Origin: Chloroflexota bacterium
GTDB taxonomy: Bacteria > Chloroflexota > Anaerolineae > Anaerolineales > Anaerolineaceae
Reading direction: 5' to 3'
Length of the DNA: 33,896 nt
Assembly (NCBI GenBank): GCA_021372725.1
Contig: JAJFTV010000081.1
Span: 1-33,896 of the forward strand
Shown here: in pieces, positions 1 through 8,317 of the stretch
Layout: every line of letters begins with the position of its first letter
How positions within the stretch are numbered: the first letter of the stretch is position 1
Translations under genes and position numbers: made by a program
Notes under the pieces: model-generated
Databases searched by the model: none
Told to the model about the DNA's origin: nothing
Seen by the model: the letters and a program-made list of their open reading frames with translations, nothing else

Positions 1-123
1 AAGTTATCTTGTTCAGGAAGTCGGGATCATTAATCCAAGCCCGTTGTAAACAGGAAACCTCCTTTTATTCCGGGAGTGTGCTCCCTGTTTGCGGAAAATA
101 TTTCTCTGGCGTTCATTTTCCTG

Positions 124-129
124 TATAAT
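124..129 (+). promoter_or_regulatory. Possible -10 box upstream of the coiled-coil membrane protein gene
   Basis: A perfect TATAAT lies about 163 bases before the ATG at 292. No convincing -35 hexamer is seen at 16-18 bases upstream, so only the -10 supports it. The stretch before it (1-123) holds no recognisable gene. A short hairpin (GGGAG-TGTG-CTCCC, 72-85) is nested in a 7-bp repeat AAACAGG/CCTGTTT (48-54, 84-90) and may end an upstream transcript. Confidence 0.35.
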
Positions 130-291
130 GATTTTAGTCAACGAAGCTCATCGCTTTTGATGAAGCAACTGTTTCCCATATCGTTGTGTTCCATTTCACA
201 ACCAAATCTTTGGTTGGAAAAGATTATAGAAATTTTGAAAATTCCTCAATAAAATGCAAGCCTGACAATGAAATAGTACCTGGGAGGGAAT

Positions 292-1251
292 ATGAAATTA
301 TTACGGCGAATACTGGGGATTTTAGTTATGATAGCCGGCATACTGGGTTTGATCCTCAGTGTGGCGGGTTTGGTAGCGGTCTGGATGGTTAAACCCACTA
401 TCATTCAGACGGTAAACTCCACGATCAACACACTCAACGCCAGCATCGATGCCAGTCAGAATGCGATGGAAATTGCCGGTGAAACATTAAGTGCAGCGGT
501 AGTAAGCGTAGATGCGCTTTCAGAAATGCTGGCCAACACCGCAACCACTGTAGAAGAGACACAACCGGTTGTGGCCGGGCTGAATACGGTCATCGGCGAA
601 ACGCTTCCCTCCTCTCTGGAATCGGCTTCCCAATCGCTGGTCACCGCACAGCAGGCGGCTGTTGTATTGGATGGAACGATCAAATCGCTGGACAATTTCC
701 GAATGGTGCTCAGCGCAACACCTTTTCTGGGCTCACTGGTTGAACCTGGGGAAGCCTACAACCCCGAGGTTCCGCTGGCAGATTCGCTGGGTGAACTGGC
801 TGCAACGCTGGAAGATTTACCAGACACCTTCACACAGATGTCCGACGACATCGACAAGGCAGATGATAACCTGGTGACAATCCAGACCAACCTGAACACC
901 ATGTCAGAAAGCGTGGGGCTGATCTCACAAAGCCTCACAGAATATGAAGGCATGATCACCCAATCGAAATCTTCCATGGAAAATATCAAAGGCATTCTCA
1001 CCACCATCCAGGAAAATCTGTATAAAATCCTGAATGGTGCTGTAATTGTCATGAGTCTGTTTCTTTTATGGCTTTTGGCAGCACAGATCGTGATTCTCAG
1101 CCAGGGTTGGGAACTGTATCAGGGTACAACAGACCGTATGGAAGGCGGAAAGGCGAAACCCGACAAGGCAGAAGCTCCATCCGGTGTCTCAACTACTGTT
1201 GAGCCAACTACTGTTGAGCCAACAGATGTCGAACCGCCAACTGAACACTGA
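292..1251 (+). CDS. Membrane-anchored coiled-coil protein of unknown function
   Basis: 319 aa. A hydrophobic N-terminal segment (about residues 8-34) is followed by about 210 residues rich in Ser, Thr, Leu, Asn and Gln with heptad-like spacing, resembling the helical signalling or periplasmic part of chemotaxis-receptor-like proteins. A second membrane span lies at about 245-270. The tail is hydrophilic and Pro/Thr/Glu-rich, with a repeated VEPTT unit. The start is set by a GGGAGGGAAT Shine-Dalgarno just before the ATG. The two spans suggest a large extracytoplasmic helical domain with both ends cytoplasmic. No enzymatic motif is visible and I do not recognise a named family. It may be cotranscribed with the next small gene (80-base gap), but nothing ties it to cytochrome maturation. 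Confidence 0.8.
   Translation: MKLLRRILGILVMIAGILGLILSVAGLVAVWMVKPTIIQTVNSTINTLNASIDASQNAMEIAGETLSAAVVSVDALSEMLANTATTVEETQPVVAGLNTVIGETLPSSLESASQSLVTAQQAAVVLDGTIKSLDNFRMVLSATPFLGSLVEPGEAYNPEVPLADSLGELAATLEDLPDTFTQMSDDIDKADDNLVTIQTNLNTMSESVGLISQSLTEYEGMITQSKSSMENIKGILTTIQENLYKILNGAVIVMSLFLLWLLAAQIVILSQGWELYQGTTDRMEGGKAKPDKAEAPSGVSTTVEPTTVEPTDVEPPTEH
1191..1235 (+). repeat. 15-bp tandem repeat, two perfect and one degenerate unit
   Basis: The unit AACTACTGTTGAGCC occurs at 1191-1205 and 1206-1220 exactly. A third, diverged unit (10 of 15 matching) occupies 1221-1235. It encodes the TTVEP-type repeat in the C-terminal tail of the preceding protein, so copy number could vary in frame without breaking the gene. 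Confidence 0.8.
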
Positions 1252-1331
1252 TAATCATCCTGACCCGGATATAATTTTTTAGTCTTGTAAACCAATCGAA
1301 GTACATATTTATAGATTACAGGAGAAAGCAC

Positions 1332-1556
1332 ATGAAATTTACACTGGACACCACCCTCGGAGAAATACTTGCCCATCCGCAGGCAAAGCCTGTTCTGGAT
1401 CAATATATACCAGGAGTCGCTGATAACCCGATGCTGGGCATGGTAAAAGGGATGACACTGAATATGATCCTTGCCATGCCGCAGGCAACCCAGTTAGGAT
1501 TGACCAAGGAAAAAGTGGAACAGGTACTGACCGAGATCAACAAGCGAATAGCATAA
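1332..1556 (+). CDS. Small stand-alone helical domain protein
   Basis: 74 aa with no signal peptide or membrane span. The sequence has the pattern TLGEIL-x5-KPVLDQYIPG-x3-NPML-x3-KGMTL. I recall this pattern as a small C-terminal or linker helical domain in some glycoside hydrolase family 3 enzymes and other hydrolases, where it follows the catalytic domain. Here it stands alone as a complete gene. The start has an AGGAGAAAGCAC leader, a good Shine-Dalgarno. Assignment to that domain is from memory of sequence pattern and not certain; the molecular function is unknown. It is followed by a hairpin that could end the transcript. Confidence 0.75.
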   Translation: MKFTLDTTLGEILAHPQAKPVLDQYIPGVADNPMLGMVKGMTLNMILAMPQATQLGLTKEKVEQVLTEINKRIA

Positions 1557-1565
1557 ATTCCGATT

Positions 1566-1599
1566 ACCTGCCTGGAGGATCCATCATCGACAGGCAGGT
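1566..1599 (+). terminator. Hairpin after the 74-aa gene, possible terminator
   Basis: A perfect 9-bp inverted repeat ACCTGCCTG (1566-1574) / CAGGCAGGT (1591-1599) with a 16-base loop lies 10 bases after the stop codon. The following TGTTGTTG is only partly T-rich, so it is a weak intrinsic terminator or a stabilising hairpin. Confidence 0.5.
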
Positions 1600-1873
1600 T
1601 GTTGTTGATCAGACAGGCAATATAAACCTGACCGGTAAAATCAACCGGGAGAAATTTCTTTTCCTCAGGTGAAAACAGCGGATGCTAAAACCAGAAGCTG
1701 TAATCATTTCGTTATCATCCGGCTTGCAGCGGTATCGAACGCAGTTTTTGTTATAACTTACGCTTCTGTTGGCATTTAATATTCTCATGCGAAATTAATC
1801 CTTCCCCGCTAAACCTGCGATAAAATCTTCCCACGCTTTCATTTCAAGGCAGAAATATTTCTTAAGGAAGGAT
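1600..1873. other. Intergenic region upstream of ccmE
   Basis: Together with the hairpin this makes a 317-base gap. I see no gene, tRNA or clear repeat. It presumably carries the ccm promoter: a GATAAAAT at about 1820 resembles a -10 box, but no matching -35 was found. The ccmE Shine-Dalgarno (AAGGAAGGAT) sits at its right end. Confidence 0.4.
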
Positions 1874-2389
1874 ATGAACGTTCAAACAGCAGCCGCTGTC
1901 AAATCGCCGATTAAGTGGAAGTTCGTGGTGGGGGGAAGTCTTATTGTGGCGGCGATCATCTACCTAATCGTATCCTCCACAAAAGCCAATGCCCAATATT
2001 TTCTAACGGTTGAAGAACTTCAGCAACGCCAGGCTGAGCTGCTTGGAAAGAACGTTCGTATATCCGGCGTTGTCATCGGCGATACCATCCAGTATGATGC
2101 TGAAAACCTTGTTTTGAGATTTACAGTTGCCAACATACCCGGTGACCAGGATGAGGTGGATCAAATGGGTGGCATGGCTGTGGTATTGCATAACGCCGCA
2201 CAAGACGAGAGTCTGCCCCGGTTGAATATCATCTATAACAATGTAAAACCGGATCTGTTAAAAAATGATGCCCAGGCCATCATGACCGGCCGGCTCAATT
2301 CAGACGGCTCGTTTACGGCGGATGAACTTCTCTTAAAATGCCCCACTAAATACGAGGAAGCGGTGCCAGAACAGGCATCCGGGGAATAA
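1874..2389 (+). CDS. ccmE: Cytochrome c maturation protein CcmE (CxxxY type haem chaperone)
   Basis: 171 aa. CcmE receives haem from CcmABCD at the outer face of the cytoplasmic membrane, binds it covalently and passes it to CcmF/CcmH. One N-terminal membrane anchor lies at about residues 15-35, followed by an OB-fold beta domain (KNVRISGVVIGDTI, then LRFTVAN, then DAQAIMTGRL). At the position where proteobacterial CcmE has the haem-binding His of HxxxY, this protein has C156-P-T-K-Y160. This CxxxY form is known from archaea and some bacteria, with Cys as the covalent haem ligand. The Shine-Dalgarno AAGGAAGGAT directly precedes the ATG. It is the first gene of the ccm cluster and ccmF follows after 76 bases. 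Confidence 0.92.
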   Translation: MNVQTAAAVKSPIKWKFVVGGSLIVAAIIYLIVSSTKANAQYFLTVEELQQRQAELLGKNVRISGVVIGDTIQYDAENLVLRFTVANIPGDQDEVDQMGGMAVVLHNAAQDESLPRLNIIYNNVKPDLLKNDAQAIMTGRLNSDGSFTADELLLKCPTKYEEAVPEQASGE

Positions 2390-2465
2390 TCATGTTTCAG
2401 CACCCATCCGGGCATCGATTTTTTCCTTTGCCTGATATAGTGAAACCCTTTCCAGAAAAACAGCT

Positions 2466-4502
2466 ATGTTGATCTATTTTGGTTATGGAACTCTTCTCAT
2501 CGCTTTGGCAGCCTCCATCGTCAGTATTGTAGCTGCTTACATGGGTATCCATAAAAATTCTCTCGCCTGGACGAAAAGCGCCCGCAACGCCATGCTGGTC
2601 GTTTTTCCCCTGCTCAGTATCGCATCATTTTGCCTGATCATCCTGTTGATCACCAATCGATTTGAAGTGCTGTACGTTTATAATGTGGTCAGCCGCAGCA
2701 TGCCGTTGTATCTCAAGGTTGCTGCGGTTTGGGGTGGGCAGGCAGGCTCCCTTTTATTCTGGGCCTGGACGCTCTCGGCATTCACTTCGGCGGTCATGTT
2801 GCGAAAATGGGAACGGGACCGTGAATTTCTTCCCTGGGTGATCATTGTGACGGGCATCACCCTGATCTTTTTTATCAGCATGGTTATCTTTGTCGAGAAT
2901 CCATTTCGCCGTATCTGGCTGGATTTGTCAGGCAATGAGGTCATTGCAATGTTCCCTCCACAGGGGGCAACTCTCCTAACACCATCCGATGGTTATGGTT
3001 TGAACCCGTTGCTGCGCCATCCGGGCATGATCATTCACCCGCCTGCGTTGTACCTTGGGTTTGCAGCCTTTGTTATTCCGTACGCCTTTGCCATTGCCGC
3101 ACTGGTGACCAACCGGACCGACGATCGCTGGATACGGGTCACCCGCCGCTGGACGCTTGTAGCCTGGTTGTTCCTTTCACTGGGTTTGGTTCTGGGAAGC
3201 CGTTGGGCGTATGATGTGCTTGGCTGGGGCGGTTATTGGGCCTGGGATCCGGTGGAGAATTCCGCCTTAATGCCCTGGCTGACCGGTACCGCTTTTTTGC
3301 ATTCGGTCATGATCCAGGAAAAACGTGGTTTGTTCAAGCGTTGGAACATGGTGCTGATTATTTTGACTTATTCGTTGGTCATCTTCGGTACTTTTCTAAC
3401 CCGTTCCGGCGTTTTTTCATCGGTCCATGCATTTGCCGAAAGCGCAGTAGGGCCATTATTTTTTGGTTTCATTGCGATCACGCTTGTCGCTTCCCTGGCT
3501 CTGCTGCTTTACCGCTGGCAGGATCTGGCTGCTGAAGGCCAGATGAGCTCACTTCTTTCGCGCGAGGCATTATTCCTGTTAAATAATCTGCTGTTTATTG
3601 GCATTTTCGCAGTCACCTTTTGGGGAGTGGTATTCCCTTTGATCTCCGAGCTGTTGACAGGTCAAAAAATCACAGTCGGTCCGCCATTTTATGAACGGGC
3701 AACGGCTCCTTTGTTTGGTGGGTTGATCTTTCTGATGGGTATTGCCCCGCTTTCAGCCTGGGGACATTCCACCGTCAAAACACTTGGCCGGACGGCATGG
3801 AAACCGTTCGTGGTTTCGCTGGTGATTCTCGGCGCTATTTACCTGGCAGGAATGCGGAACTGGATCGGACTGCTTGGATTTTGGCTGATATCATTTTCCT
3901 TACTGGTTACCTTGTATGAATATCTGCGTGGCGCCGCCGCGCGCAGCCGGAGCACCGGTGAAAAATTTGCAGTGTCCTTGTGGAAAATTGGTGGGCGAAA
4001 CCGCCGGCGCTATGGCGGGTACATCGTCCATATCGGGTTGCTTCTGATGGGTGTGGGCATTCTGGGGATTGAGTTGTTTCAAAAAGAAACCCAGAACACC
4101 ATTTCGCTGGGTGAGACTATGGTGCTGGATGAGTACCAGGTCACTTTTCAATCGATCTCGGTGTTTGATACGGATGATGGCCGAAACGTGGCTCGCGCCG
4201 TCCTACAGGTCGCAGAAGATGGCCAGGTTGTGGCTGAACTTTACCCGCGCCAGGATTATTACTACGATTCACAACAACAGGTGACCGTTCCCGGGGTTCT
4301 TTCTTCGCTGAAGAATGATCTGTACGTCTTGCTGGTTGAATGGCAAGTCGTATCAGGGCAGCAAGCCACCTTTAAAATCTACCTCAATCCACTGATCAAC
4401 TGGTTGTGGATAGGCAGCCTGGTTTTTATGCTGGGCGCCATTATGGCTGCCTGGCCTGCCAGAATGATGCCTGGCTCACAGGGGAGATCAAAACGGGGAT
4501 GA
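2466..4502 (+). CDS. ccmF: Haem lyase subunit CcmF
   Basis: 678 aa, within the usual CcmF length. It is a polytopic membrane protein of the haem-handling superfamily and, with CcmH, forms the ligase that attaches haem from CcmE to apocytochrome CXXCH motifs. The tryptophan-rich WWD motif is present as WGGYWAWDPVENSALMPWL at about residues 252-272. Flanking conserved histidines are in HPGMIIHPPALYLGF and HSVMIQEKRG. Many membrane spans follow, then a C-terminal extracytoplasmic domain and a last span near residues 643-663. No good Shine-Dalgarno is visible before the ATG, so the start is chosen from the conserved N-terminal GYG-hydrophobic beginning. Its stop lies 4 bases before the next start, so the two genes are probably translationally coupled. 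Confidence 0.95.
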   Translation: MLIYFGYGTLLIALAASIVSIVAAYMGIHKNSLAWTKSARNAMLVVFPLLSIASFCLIILLITNRFEVLYVYNVVSRSMPLYLKVAAVWGGQAGSLLFWAWTLSAFTSAVMLRKWERDREFLPWVIIVTGITLIFFISMVIFVENPFRRIWLDLSGNEVIAMFPPQGATLLTPSDGYGLNPLLRHPGMIIHPPALYLGFAAFVIPYAFAIAALVTNRTDDRWIRVTRRWTLVAWLFLSLGLVLGSRWAYDVLGWGGYWAWDPVENSALMPWLTGTAFLHSVMIQEKRGLFKRWNMVLIILTYSLVIFGTFLTRSGVFSSVHAFAESAVGPLFFGFIAITLVASLALLLYRWQDLAAEGQMSSLLSREALFLLNNLLFIGIFAVTFWGVVFPLISELLTGQKITVGPPFYERATAPLFGGLIFLMGIAPLSAWGHSTVKTLGRTAWKPFVVSLVILGAIYLAGMRNWIGLLGFWLISFSLLVTLYEYLRGAAARSRSTGEKFAVSLWKIGGRNRRRYGGYIVHIGLLLMGVGILGIELFQKETQNTISLGETMVLDEYQVTFQSISVFDTDDGRNVARAVLQVAEDGQVVAELYPRQDYYYDSQQQVTVPGVLSSLKNDLYVLLVEWQVVSGQQATFKIYLNPLINWLWIGSLVFMLGAIMAAWPARMMPGSQGRSKRG

Positions 4503-4506
4503 CGGA

Positions 4507-4998
4507 ATGAACAAGGACAAGTTTTTACACTCCATATTTCTGTCAATAACCTTTTGTTTCATGGTTGCTGGGGTGGTGTCAGCTCAGGAGCAGACCCCGT
4601 CTCCATCTGATGATGATGTCAACGAGATTGCCGGGCAAATGTACTGCCCGGTCTGCGAGAATATTCCCCTGGATGTATGTGATACCCCGGCCTGTGCGCA
4701 GTGGCGGGATTTGATCCGCGAGAAACTGGCTGCCGGCTGGACAGAAGATCAAATTAAAGACTATTTTGTTCTCCAGTATGGAGACCGTGTACTGGCCGAG
4801 CCTCCCCGCCGCGGATTGAACTGGTTGGTGTATATCCTGCCGGTAGCATTCTTTTTGGGCGGCGTATATATCCTTTTCCGTGTTTTTCGCCGGATGCGCC
4901 CGAAAGCGGGTGATTCAACCTTTGATGGCGGGACGGATGTACATCAGGATCCCTATGAAAACCGTGTTGAAGAAGCCTTGCGGGAAAGGCGCAAATAA
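4507..4998 (+). CDS. ccmH: Cytochrome c maturation thiol protein CcmH/CycL with extra cysteines
   Basis: 163 aa. A signal or anchor segment lies at about residues 8-26. The redox site C47-P-V-C50 sits in the family context MYCPVCENIP, followed by the helical REKLAAGWTEDQIKDYFVLQYGD and then VLAEPPRRG, all typical of CcmH/CycL. A C-terminal membrane span lies at about residues 104-124. The family's role is to reduce apocytochrome CXXCH thiols and present them to CcmF. Unlike the common RCPVCQNQSIADS form, two further cysteines follow (C58, C63 in VCDTPACAQW), which could form a second disulfide or metal site. The start at 4507 is just after the ccmF stop. Confidence 0.9.
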   Translation: MNKDKFLHSIFLSITFCFMVAGVVSAQEQTPSPSDDDVNEIAGQMYCPVCENIPLDVCDTPACAQWRDLIREKLAAGWTEDQIKDYFVLQYGDRVLAEPPRRGLNWLVYILPVAFFLGGVYILFRVFRRMRPKAGDSTFDGGTDVHQDPYENRVEEALRERRK

Positions 4999-5010
4999 TC
5001 ATATTTGGAT

Positions 5011-5592
5011 ATGTATATGAAAAGTGAATCGGGAGTTAAAAACAGTGAGAAGAAAGCGCTTCCCGTTTGGGCAATCATCCTTGCTTTTGGCGTTCTGCTG
5101 GCTTTTCTGGGTTTGCTTGCGTTGGGTCTTCGCAATGCGAATGAAGGGCCTATCGCTGTGGGGCAGACTGTCACTCCGTTTGAGTTGGTCACTTTTGATG
5201 GCGAGATTTACAACACCGGAGATTATTCGGACAAAGTCATTCTTATCAATTTCTGGGCGTCATGGTGCCAACCGTGTGAAAGCGAAGCGGCTGAGCTGGA
5301 AGAAGCCTGGCGCCATTATGAACCATCCGGCGATGTGATTTTCCTCGGAGTCGATTACGTGGATACCGAACCTGAAGCAAGAGCATATCTGGAAGAGTAT
5401 GAAATTACATTTCCAAATGGGCCCGATCTGCGCACCAGTATCTCACAAATGTTCCGTATCCTCGGCGTGCCGGAAACCTATGTTATCAATGCCAACGGGG
5501 AACTGGCTTATGTTAAAAAGGGACCTTTCTATGACACTGCCGAAATCATTTCTGCAGTTGATGATGTTTTGCAAGGCAGCCAGAAGGAGTAA
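5011..5592 (+). CDS. ccmG: Membrane-tethered thioredoxin-like protein CcmG/DsbE/ResA type
   Basis: 193 aa from the ATG at 5011. In-frame alternatives are a TTG at 5005 and an ATG at 5017, and no strong Shine-Dalgarno decides between them. A single N-terminal span (about residues 18-40) tethers a thioredoxin domain outside the membrane. The active site is WASWCQPCESE, the typical CcmG/ResA form. The cis-proline loop GVPETYVI is near the C-terminus. It should pass reducing equivalents to CcmH and apocytochrome c. It sits 12 bases after ccmH and 3 bases before the next gene, in one operon. A CcdA-type electron donor is not in the window. Confidence 0.9.
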   Translation: MYMKSESGVKNSEKKALPVWAIILAFGVLLAFLGLLALGLRNANEGPIAVGQTVTPFELVTFDGEIYNTGDYSDKVILINFWASWCQPCESEAAELEEAWRHYEPSGDVIFLGVDYVDTEPEARAYLEEYEITFPNGPDLRTSISQMFRILGVPETYVINANGELAYVKKGPFYDTAEIISAVDDVLQGSQKE

Positions 5593-5595
5593 GGG

Positions 5596-6129
5596 ATGGT
5601 CATTGGTTCAATTTTCCTGATCCTTTCACTGGCGGTTGTTGTATCCCTTTTCATTACTTTGCCTTTGATGGATCATGCAGGTTCAGATGAACTGGTAGCC
5701 AACCGGGATATGCAGGAATGTGAAACCCGGCGTTCCATACTGCTTTCGGATAGGGATCGGTTGTTAAACGCCCTGCTGGAATTGGATGCGGACAATGAAC
5801 TTGGGAAGATTCCACCTGAAGAATATGCACCGCTGCGTGAAAAGATGGTACACGAAGCAGCCGAAACGCTGCGCTGTCTGGATGAAATGAACCTTGCAAA
5901 AGATCAAATTTCAAAATCTTCTCTTCTACAGAGTGACGACGATGATCTGGAAGCGCTGATCGCTTCAAGAAGGAAGGAGCTATCCGACTCGGCTAAAGGT
6001 TTGCCTGGCAGTTCACCCGACGGCTCGTTTACAACAGATGAATTTCAGGCATACTGCATACATTGTGGCAAGCCTCTCATGCCGGGGGACAAGTTCTGTT
6101 CGGTTTGTGGGAAAAGTGTAACACCTTGA
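5596..6129 (+). CDS. CcmI-like membrane protein with C-terminal zinc ribbon
   Basis: 177 aa. The N-terminal membrane span (about residues 3-25) is followed by a charged helical stretch with LLNALLELDADNELGKIPPE and then EYAPLREKM. This is the short LD-x-D-x2-x-G-x-I-x2-EEY-x2-LR pattern found near the start of CcmI-type proteins. The protein lacks the TPR domain of proteobacterial CcmI. It ends in a zinc ribbon, YCIHCG-x10-FCSVCGK (two CxxC knuckles), likely structural or a partner-binding module. The Shine-Dalgarno AAGGAG overlaps the ccmG stop, so coupling is likely. A role in holding apocytochrome or organising the CcmFGH complex is inferred from position; the zinc ribbon is unexplained. 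Confidence 0.75.
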   Translation: MVIGSIFLILSLAVVVSLFITLPLMDHAGSDELVANRDMQECETRRSILLSDRDRLLNALLELDADNELGKIPPEEYAPLREKMVHEAAETLRCLDEMNLAKDQISKSSLLQSDDDDLEALIASRRKELSDSAKGLPGSSPDGSFTTDEFQAYCIHCGKPLMPGDKFCSVCGKSVTP

Positions 6130-6434
6130 TCCTCTCGCGGATCCTTTTTATGAGCGACAAGTGGCATCTTTTCACGGTAATAGAGCGGTTAGGAAACATT
6201 GCAAAAGTGTTGGGAAGGTGTCGTTGTTTTTGCAAACCAGGGGAAGCGGGCTGTTTCATTTTCAGGTACAATACTCTTGCCAGGCAAAACTCCTGTCGAG
6301 GGATCACTCCTATCGATGAATCTTGTTGTTTACTCAGGATCTCTTGTCAGGTGTATAACTATGTATACAGAGGTCTTCCTTTATAAAAGCGATAATTCTT
6401 TCTGATCCGTAATCATGTCTGTAGGAGGGGCCTG
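6130..6434. other. 305-base gap before the GGDEF gene
   Basis: No gene or RNA is visible. A weak 5-bp hairpin (GATCC 6128-6132 / GGATC 6139-6143) followed by CTTTTTA at the left edge could slow transcription after the CcmI-like gene. The right edge carries the Shine-Dalgarno GGAGGGG for the next gene. This gap suggests the sensor gene may be transcribed separately from ccmEFHG. Confidence 0.4.
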
Positions 6435-8315
6435 ATGAAAAACCCTAAAAAAGAGAACAATATGGGAGAAGCAGAATTAAGAGATTACCAGGCGATTCTG
6501 GATTTCCAACAGGATGGAATAGCTGTTCTGGATCAGAAACTATCCATCAAGTACATCAATCCGACTGCGTTGGCATTGCTCAATCTTACGTTCAATAAAG
6601 GCCTGGGCGCCTCTTTTCCGTTTTCACTGAATCTTGATTCACCGCTGGAGACCAGCATTGGCTCAGAACCCCCCAGGTGGATAAGATTAACTGCCAGTGA
6701 GATTTCGTGGCAAGGCGAAAAAAGTATTCTAGTTCAGATAAGAGATATCAGCGATTGCAAACGGGAAGAAAAACGGTTAAGCACTGCGGCGACTGCCGCC
6801 GAGACCCGGGCTGCTGAACTTGAAGCCCTAAAATTCGTCGCCGGCCAATTGAACCAGATTGTTTTACGTGATGATGCCATCCTGGCCGGTTTGGAAACCG
6901 CGTTGGTCCTATTCAGGGCGGAAATGGCCTGGGTGTTGCTGCCGGAAGAAAACGGTACAGTTCAAATGTTTGCAGCAAGCCACGCTCCGTCTACTGTAAT
7001 AAGTGAAAAGCGAATACTCGACAAGGGTTTCAAAAGTTTGTGGCTGGAAAAGGCCATGAACGGTGAATTATCTGAGCCGGGTATGCTTGATTTTAGCGAT
7101 TGCATGGGTGAAATTGGTTTCAAGTCATCCATACCCGAGACTCACTATGCCATCCCGTTGAGGTTGAATGATAAACCGCTCGGATTGTTAAACCTGGTTC
7201 CGATGGATGAAAAAGGACTGGATTTCGAGGACTATAAACTGCTTAAAACAATCGGTCAGCAGTTTTCGATGGCAATTCAACCTTCCATGCCGACATCTCT
7301 TGCCATCATCCAGGGGGATTATCCCCAGGCTGCCGGCTTAACAAACCGGTCGATTGCTGATGAACTTGATCTGACTGCTGTGATGAAAAATGTTCTCAAG
7401 CTGGCGGTTGAATTGACAGGCGCAGAAGCCGGTTCACTCGGTTTGTTGAATTCCAGCCAAAGGAATCTCTCATTCCGGGCCAATTTTCCTGAAACAATCC
7501 CACAGCAAATTTATATGCGTTCAGATGATCTGCTTTGGGAAGTGGTGGATACCGGTAAACCGGTTTTACTAAGAGGTGATCTGCAGACAGAACGGCTGCC
7601 AATGTTCTTTGCCCCGGGAGCGAAAAGTATGGTGCTTGTGCCGGTTTGTGTCGGAAATAAAATTCTGGGTTTGATGGCTCTTTACTCGCTCAGTGAGGAT
7701 CACGAATTAAACGAGTTTAATGAAGCGGTGGCTGTATCTCTCGGAAAGCAAGTCGGAAATACAGTTCAAAATGCCCAGTTGTTTATGGAAGTACAGCAAC
7801 TGACCATCACCGACCCTCTGACAGGATTGCACAACCAGAAAAGTTTCATTACCCAGGCAGTCCGGGAGATGGAACGCACATGGCGTTACAAACGCCCACT
7901 CTCTCTTATCTCCATCGTGATTGATGATATTCGTTCCATTAACGACCGCTATGGCCGCGAGGTTGGTGATAACATCATGCAGGTTCTCGGACAAATTTGT
8001 ACAGAAAGTTTGCGCAAGGTGGATATCATCGGGCGGTACACTGGAAACAATTTCATCATTCTCCTTCCTGAAACCGATGCAACCGGAGCCCGTGATGTAG
8101 CCGAGCGCCTGCGCATGAAAACCGAAGCATGGCGCCACGAGACTTCTGAAGGCCCTGTTATGTTTTCCATCAGTTTGGGTATTGCCGATCTGGCGGAAAG
8201 TGAGGTCATTGACCTTGAACGTTTCATTGACCGGGCCAATCAGGCTTTGTATACAGCTCTTCAATCGGGAGGAAACCGGGCATTGGTTTGGGAACCCAGT
8301 AAAAAGAAACATTAA
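6435..8315 (+). CDS. PAS-GAF-GAF sensor with degenerate GGDEF domain
   Basis: 626 aa, no membrane span. The apparent order is a PAS domain at about residues 15-115 (QDGIAVLDQKLSIKYINPTA), a GAF-like domain at about 125-275, a second GAF at about 295-450 (ELTGAEAGSLGLLN) and a GGDEF domain from about 457 (TDPLTGLHNQKSF). The metal-binding VIDDIRSIND stretch is kept. The signature is T536-G-N-N-F540 instead of GG(D/E)EF, so cyclase activity is doubtful. The allosteric I-site RxxD is intact (R527-K-V-D530, five residues before the motif). It may therefore be a c-di-GMP receptor rather than a synthase; this is inference. The Shine-Dalgarno GGAGGGG precedes the ATG. The next gene begins 2 bases after the stop. 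Confidence 0.9.
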   Translation: MKNPKKENNMGEAELRDYQAILDFQQDGIAVLDQKLSIKYINPTALALLNLTFNKGLGASFPFSLNLDSPLETSIGSEPPRWIRLTASEISWQGEKSILVQIRDISDCKREEKRLSTAATAAETRAAELEALKFVAGQLNQIVLRDDAILAGLETALVLFRAEMAWVLLPEENGTVQMFAASHAPSTVISEKRILDKGFKSLWLEKAMNGELSEPGMLDFSDCMGEIGFKSSIPETHYAIPLRLNDKPLGLLNLVPMDEKGLDFEDYKLLKTIGQQFSMAIQPSMPTSLAIIQGDYPQAAGLTNRSIADELDLTAVMKNVLKLAVELTGAEAGSLGLLNSSQRNLSFRANFPETIPQQIYMRSDDLLWEVVDTGKPVLLRGDLQTERLPMFFAPGAKSMVLVPVCVGNKILGLMALYSLSEDHELNEFNEAVAVSLGKQVGNTVQNAQLFMEVQQLTITDPLTGLHNQKSFITQAVREMERTWRYKRPLSLISIVIDDIRSINDRYGREVGDNIMQVLGQICTESLRKVDIIGRYTGNNFIILLPETDATGARDVAERLRMKTEAWRHETSEGPVMFSISLGIADLAESEVIDLERFIDRANQALYTALQSGGNRALVWEPSKKKH

Positions 8316-8317
8316 TT

